DNA of 64,000 nt from NCBI GenBank assembly GCA_963662155.1, contig OY759263.1:40763584-40827583 (forward strand). The letters are read 5' to 3'. Source of the stretch: Lamellibrachia columna. Taxonomy: Eukaryota; Annelida; Polychaeta; Sabellida; Siboglinidae. The notes under the pieces were generated by a model. The model did no database searches. It saw only the letters and a program-made list of their open reading frames with translations, and had not been told where the DNA came from. A program made the position numbers and the translations under genes. Of the stretch, positions 60,701 through 64,000 are shown in pieces; the first letter of the stretch is position 1, and every line of letters begins with the position of its first letter.

Positions 60701-62203
60701 ATAATGCCACGAAATATAACGACCGCGTGTGCTTCGATCTTCGAACCAGCTTTATATGTTTGAACATATCATCTGGTTACTATGATTCCAGTACACATCA
60801 ATACTATATCTCCTAACTAAATCATGTCCTTGAACCAGCAAATATCAGCGCTAACGTAGTTTATTGTACCTTTGAAACAATAATGGAAACAGCCAAGTAG
60901 ATGTGACCTGGTGACCTCGCCAATCAAAATGATCGTAAACACGCCCTGCCATATGTTTGTTAGATGGCTGGCATAACCTGATATCGTAGATGACAACATG
61001 TTACCAATACAGATTTAAGGGAAATTGTGGCAGCAAATTAAGGGGACATGTCAATATTATAAATGGTCGTTAAGTTTTGTCAACAATATGCTAGTGAAAA
61101 ACGTCACATTTCAAGTATGATACGCATATCTATTGACTTAATTGGTCAAATATGGTAGTTTGTTTTTACATTTGCTATATTTTTTCAAAATGTCTACTAT
61201 CTCTCTCAGCCTATAGTAGGAACAAAAACATTAACCAGACAGAGATACAAAGCACATATTTTAACGCAGTAACATGTATTATAACAGACGACTGACATGA
61301 AACCAATGTCATTTAATGTCAGACCCACCTACATGAAACTTTGAATGAATTACATTGACCTGTGGCAACCTGTGAACATGTCCTTGTCCTTCATGCTTTA
61401 TTCTCGCAACCTTTCATAGCAGATGCTCGAAGTCAGCTCACTTATGAACTCTGATTAAAATTTAAACAACGTGTTGGGGAATAATACATCATGATCCTAA
61501 TCGAAACAACTCTAACCCCATAGAGGCTGTTTTGTGTAGTGTTGAACAAACAGACTTGATGATGGATAAATAAGAATAAGATGAGAGAGCGTACCTTCAA
61601 TGGCTGGATGACAACGACTGACTCGGTGAAGGAGAAGACGAGTGCTGACAACCATGCCTCTGACTTCTCTTTACCGAACGAGAAGCTGTACATGATGACA
61701 AAGAACGCTGATGCAACAATGGAAGCCACAGAGATGAACCATGCGACATAGACGCACCAGTGGGGCAGAGGGTATGGCTGTCTCCACCATGGCTGCCTCT
61801 TGGCTTTCACAGCCTGCTTCTTCATCTTCTTCTTGCCATCACTTTTTTCTGAGTCAACATGTTCCAAATCCAGATCACCCTCACTCTCAACCTCACCATT
61901 TGTATCAACGTCAGAGCTCTCTGAGTCATCCTCTGTTTCTTCTTCCTCTTCTCCCTTTCTCTCATCATGGGACACTTCCTCTTCTTCCCAACCCGTAGGC
62001 TTGCTCTTGCGGAAGAGTTGGACAATGGCGAGGTTGATGGGAATGACCATGAGGGAGCTGAAGATGGAGACCAGGAAGGCTGCAGCACTGAAGACAATGG
62101 GACCAAGACGGATCACCTGGTCATTTCCCGTCTCGTCACTGTGGTACCACATCGCGTTGGTGACCATCGTCATGAAGAGGAGAGACATGCAGCATGTCAG
62201 GCG
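48647..62203 (-). CDS. Polycystin-1-family protein, 3' portion (nine exons)
   Basis: Exons at 62203-61595, 60260-60143, 59368-59133, 58782-58626, 56731-56051, 55215-54879, 54158-54062, 49383-49305 and 48753-48647 join in frame (2421 bases, ~806 residues plus stop). Order: RLTCCMSLLF segment with helices typical of PKD1-type proteins; acidic/Ser-rich linker; paired helices ending FTESVVVIQPLK; loop; a helix entering the polycystin/TOP domain (C...EEDRNFTVGW, GFYGGGGFIADLG, AVFIEFTVYNPNINLF); then the six channel-like helices. QPLK and the upstream helices place it with PKD1/PKD1L/PKDREJ proteins rather than PKD2. Such proteins act in the plasma or ciliary membrane, pairing with PKD2-type channels. 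The PKD2 filter LGD position reads IGK. Receptor and PLAT exons should lie right of the window. Confidence 0.92.
49305..49383 (-). CDS. Polycystin exon H: cytoplasmic tail
   Basis: 79 bases, phase 0 in and phase 1 out (acceptor TTTTGTCAG, donor TTCT|GTAAGA). Reads ALEMPLPPERHHDILRFLQK. Phase and codon bias support it; no ORF longer than the exon exists. Confidence 0.75.
49571..54071 (-). repeat. 56-bp minisatellite carrying the exon G splice donor
   Basis: About 80 copies of a 56-bp unit fill the intron between exons G and H. On the minus strand each unit reads CTTATGCACAG|GTTGGTCAATA then CATACCCTACAATGAATATC. The first 11 bases are the end of exon G and the rest is intron. Between about 52530 and 53905 units are arranged as a 223-bp higher-order block (three 56-bp units plus one 55-bp unit), repeated six times. 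Some units have CACACGTTGG, destroying the AG before GT. Confidence 0.97.
54062..54158 (-). CDS. Polycystin exon G: last helix (S6-like)
   Basis: 97 bases, phase 2 in and phase 0 out. Reads WLSQLFFVVFAIFVFFILVN then MFLGILMSAYAQ. The donor CACAG|GTTGGT is the founder of the adjoining 56-bp array. Confidence 0.93.
54879..55215 (-). CDS. Polycystin exon F: pore-region helices
   Basis: 337 bases, phase 1 in and phase 2 out (donor CGG|GTTAGT). Reads ELVGAIVFLVNIKFLRLLRF, LLTFITFNNFTITAMLIFG and the pore-loop-like FQTLFSMLIGKFDLQKM. Confidence 0.94.
55243..55775 (-). repeat. ~78-bp tandem repeat in polycystin intron
   Basis: About seven units containing AAGGACATTGAGTGGACACC and CCATTCATCCATCTGTTGAC between exons E and F, with one shortened unit near 55330-55375. 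Confidence 0.95.
56051..56731 (-). CDS. Polycystin exon E: TOP domain and helices
   Basis: 681 bases, phase 1 both ends (acceptor GGTTTGCAG, donor AAAG|GTTGGT). Carries the core polycystin domain from SCDIVPVMKK through EEDRNFTVGW, FYGGGGFIADLG, WVDIYTSAVFIEFTVYN, to helices ALLLGQLVFVIMLIVHIV and VEVAVIVTSVVAMAMHIM. Confidence 0.95.
56765..58335 (-). mobile_element. CR1-like LINE, 5'-truncated, nearly intact RT
   Basis: Minus-strand RT begins at SPGVDGIPPKLL, runs through LQKAFDKVP (first Asp), SGVPQGSVLGPILFLIYIN, and after a single frameshift near 57740 through VLKFADDTKLF (FADD catalytic pair) to the ORF end DTYLRRAGYK at 56870. The 3' UTR ends with the TTAAATCTTG-type tail. Endonuclease and ORF1 are absent. 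It lies in the sense orientation in the polycystin intron between exons D and E. Confidence 0.92.
58626..58782 (-). CDS. Polycystin exon D
   Basis: 157 bases, phase 0 in and phase 1 out. Reads FWQWCQNTVVPITYNEW and RVGAVRMRQVRIKP. The donor is CCCG|GTTGGT; the open frame past it is intronic. Confidence 0.88.
59133..59368 (-). CDS. Polycystin exon C
   Basis: 236 bases, phase 1 in and phase 0 out (donor TCG|GTCAGT). Basic segment CARRRRIYEKRTWG leads into the helix before the extracellular domain (IVMYMLFLATTSFIAW), then the first extracellular residues. Confidence 0.92.
59896..60085 (+). repeat. 30-bp tandem repeat
   Basis: About six copies of CACTATGACTTCACCACTGT plus GTGACCTCAG in the intron between exons B and C. 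Confidence 0.93.
60143..60260 (-). CDS. Polycystin exon B
   Basis: 118 bases, phase 0 in and phase 1 out. Completes the QPLK helix (VVIVAMVIASIFKTLDE) and encodes a cytoplasmic loop (RKGPTMDEDLVPQSV). Confidence 0.9.
60555..60683 (+). repeat. 34-bp tandem repeat
   Basis: Four copies of CTGATTAAGGTAGTTGGGGT plus AGATAACGTGTCCG between exons A and B. Confidence 0.95.
61595..62203 (-). CDS. Polycystin exon A: membrane helices and acidic linker
   Basis: 203 codons, phase 0 at both ends (acceptor CCATGACAG, donor AAG|GTACGC). RLTCCMSLLFMTMVTNAMWY, helix IVFSAAAFLVSIFSSLMVIP, then a long Glu/Asp/Ser linker (EEEEETEDDSESS), a Lys-rich patch, and helices WCVYVAWFISVASIVASAFF and ALVFSFTESVVVIQPLK. 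Confidence 0.93.
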
Positions 62204-62435
62204 CTGTCATGGACAAATTGATACATTAAACATAGGTCTGGGTACTCTTTCATCTACAGGGATGTTAAGAATAGCATGGCATGGTTGTATTCTCTGAGCC
62301 TATGTCAACAGATCTACCGTCTTGTGTTCAATAAGAACATGTTTGATGTTATACTTTTTAGCAGACAACAGGATACACACTAATTGAATGGATAGATGAT
62401 CTGGTTTCTCAGTTATTAATATTACCAGGGTAAAC

Positions 62436-63970
62436 ATAATTGCCTCTCAAGAAACTTTTTATTCGATCTAAGTATTTCAACCGCATCCCGAGGTCTTCTT
62501 CAGCAGACTGAAGTTACGGATGTGTCACATGACACTGGTCATGTGACACAAGCTGGAGCAAGACTGGTGGGAGCTCCCCATAGATGATCTAATAACAGCA
62601 ACAGAATCCACATGTAAGAACATCAAAGAAAAACACAGGGCCAATGGGTTGAGAAGTGATGCAGCTAAAGCTGTGATGAAACACAAAGCCAAGGAGAAAA
62701 GATCCAACATATCACTGGAAGAGAGGAAAGCACTTAAAACTTTACATGCTACAAGACAATCAAGATTCTGCCAGCAGACAAGGGTAGAGCAATGGTGATT
62801 ATGAAGGCCACAGAATATGACACTAAGATTGCTGGGTTATTAGGAGATGACACCACCTACAAGAAGTTGGAAAGGGATCCCATTAAAGTGTACAAAAGTA
62901 AACTAGTCAACACCATGAAAGAGTGGAAAAGAACCAAGACTATCTCAGATGCCCTATACTACAGTATTTACCCTACATCAGAAGCAGTCCCAAAATTCTA
63001 TGGATTGCCTAAGGTCCACAAGAACAATGTACCATTAAGACCTATAGTATCAAGTATAGGCAGTGTAACATACAAGATGGCAAAGTTCCTAGCCAGCATT
63101 CTGAGCCCACCAAAACAGAACATTTTATGAAAAACAGCACACAATTTGTAAAGAAGATGGAAGAGTTGGAAGTTCCACCAGGGAGAAAAATGGTGTCCTT
63201 TGATGTGACAGCCTGTTCACTAGTATCCCGGTGACAGAGGCGGTATTGGTGATTAAGGACCGACTAAACCAGGATACAACACTGAAAGACAGATGTGAAC
63301 TATCAGTAAACCAGGTCACCACACTGTTAGAAATCTGTCTGAACACCATATGTTTCATTTATGATGGAGAGTTCTACAAACAGAAGAAGGGAGCAGCCAT
63401 GGGTTCATTTTGAAGAAAGAGAACATTAAGTTCACAGCAGAACCAGAACAGGACAATATGTTAGCCTTTCTAGACACATGTATATGCCTGAAAGGTGATG
63501 GATCAACCAAGGTTAAGATATATCAGAAAGCAACCCACACAGACCAGTATTTCAACTGGGATTCTAATCACCACTTAGAACACAAATGATCAGTGGTTAG
63601 GACACTCCTCCAAAGGGCAGAGAACCTGGTAACAGAAGAGGAGGACAAGAACATAGAGGTGGACCACATCAAGAAAGTGCTGAAAGCAAACGGTTACAAA
63701 ACGTGGATGTTTAACATCACGCAACCAAGGAGAGAGAAGGAGAACACCACCACAGAAACCAGCAGAAGACAACATGCCATAGGGCTGCCCTACTATCAGA
63801 ACAATTAGCAAGGATTTTCAAGTCCTATGACATCCCAGTTTACCACAAACCTATCAACACCCTGAGGTCACTGTTGGTACACCCAAAAGACAGAACAGCA
63901 AAGGCAGCAAAGTGTGGGGTAGTATATGACATACAATCTATCTGGTTGCCAACCCCTATCAGGTATAAGT
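62436..63970 (+). mobile_element. Penelope-like retroelement, truncated
   Basis: Plus-strand frames encode PLE-type RT: LPADKGRAMVIM, then YDTKIAGLLGDDTTYKKLE, KFYGLPKVHK with PLRPIVSSIGS, then frameshifted [12 protein letters not shown] and a C-terminal region (RTLLQRAENLVTEEEDKNIE). At about 63915 the words KCGVVYDIQ mark where the GIY-YIG endonuclease normally begins; homology fades right after, before the window ends. It is antisense to and upstream of polycystin exon A, so probably intronic. Confidence 0.85.
62792..63130 (+). pseudogene. Penelope-like RT fragment
   Basis: The longest open piece (112 codons) of the PLE RT. It includes the KFYGLPKVHKNNVPLRPIVS block diagnostic of PLEs. 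Further RT blocks continue in other frames to about 63415, so the gene is broken by several indels. Confidence 0.85.
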
Positions 63971-64000
63971 AAACACAAACTGAACACCAACAAACTGAAC

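Overview
The window is metazoan nuclear DNA: interrupted genes with GT-AG introns, many non-LTR retrotransposons, pogo-type DNA transposons and very heavy tandem repetition. It looks like a repeat-rich marine invertebrate (mollusc-like or amphioxus-like), but nothing in it fixes the species. There are no operons, CRISPR arrays or bacterial features. Most long open frames are artefacts of minisatellites and microsatellites.

The best-supported gene is the 3' half of a polycystin-1-family gene on the minus strand (62203 down to 48647). Nine exons join with consistent phases through to a stop codon. They encode about 806 residues: an upstream transmembrane pair, an acidic linker, the QPLK-type helices, the extracellular polycystin (TOP) domain, the channel-like helices and a cytoplasmic tail. 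The 5' part lies to the right of the window. Its introns hold a Penelope-like element (62.5-63.9 kb), a nearly intact CR1-like RT copy (56.8-58.3 kb), several short tandem arrays and a 4.5-kb 56-bp minisatellite.

A second gene on the minus strand (38333 to 28816) begins with a signal-peptide exon and ends with a hydrophobic tail that looks like a GPI signal. Four exons, all phase 0, give about 305 residues of no family I recognise. On the plus strand, an exon at 15199-15472 encodes the cytoplasmic tail and membrane helix of a type II membrane protein. Small candidate exons at 24868, 25239 and 39896 could belong to it, but this is uncertain.

Region by region: 0.1-6.1 kb, CR1 debris and a 4.7-kb pogo-like element. 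8.5-12.6 kb, one LINE interrupted by another, with a visible target duplication. 14.5-24.5 kb, minisatellites, a (TA)n palindrome and a TM-protein exon. 24.8-40 kb, scattered exons of two genes with a CR1 copy carrying an SGNH-esterase ORF1, a deleted pogo relative and a pure (CGG)n tract. 41.4-48.5 kb, a 36-bp array, another pogo fragment and a three-layer nest of LINEs plus a small hAT-like element. 48.6-64 kb, the polycystin gene.

The most striking observation is that three tandem arrays in three different genes (42-bp unit at 15.5 kb, 28-bp unit at 37.1 kb, 56-bp unit at 49.6-54.1 kb) each start exactly at an exon's 5' splice site. Each unit contains the exon end plus the donor, so the arrays are chains of duplicated splice donors.
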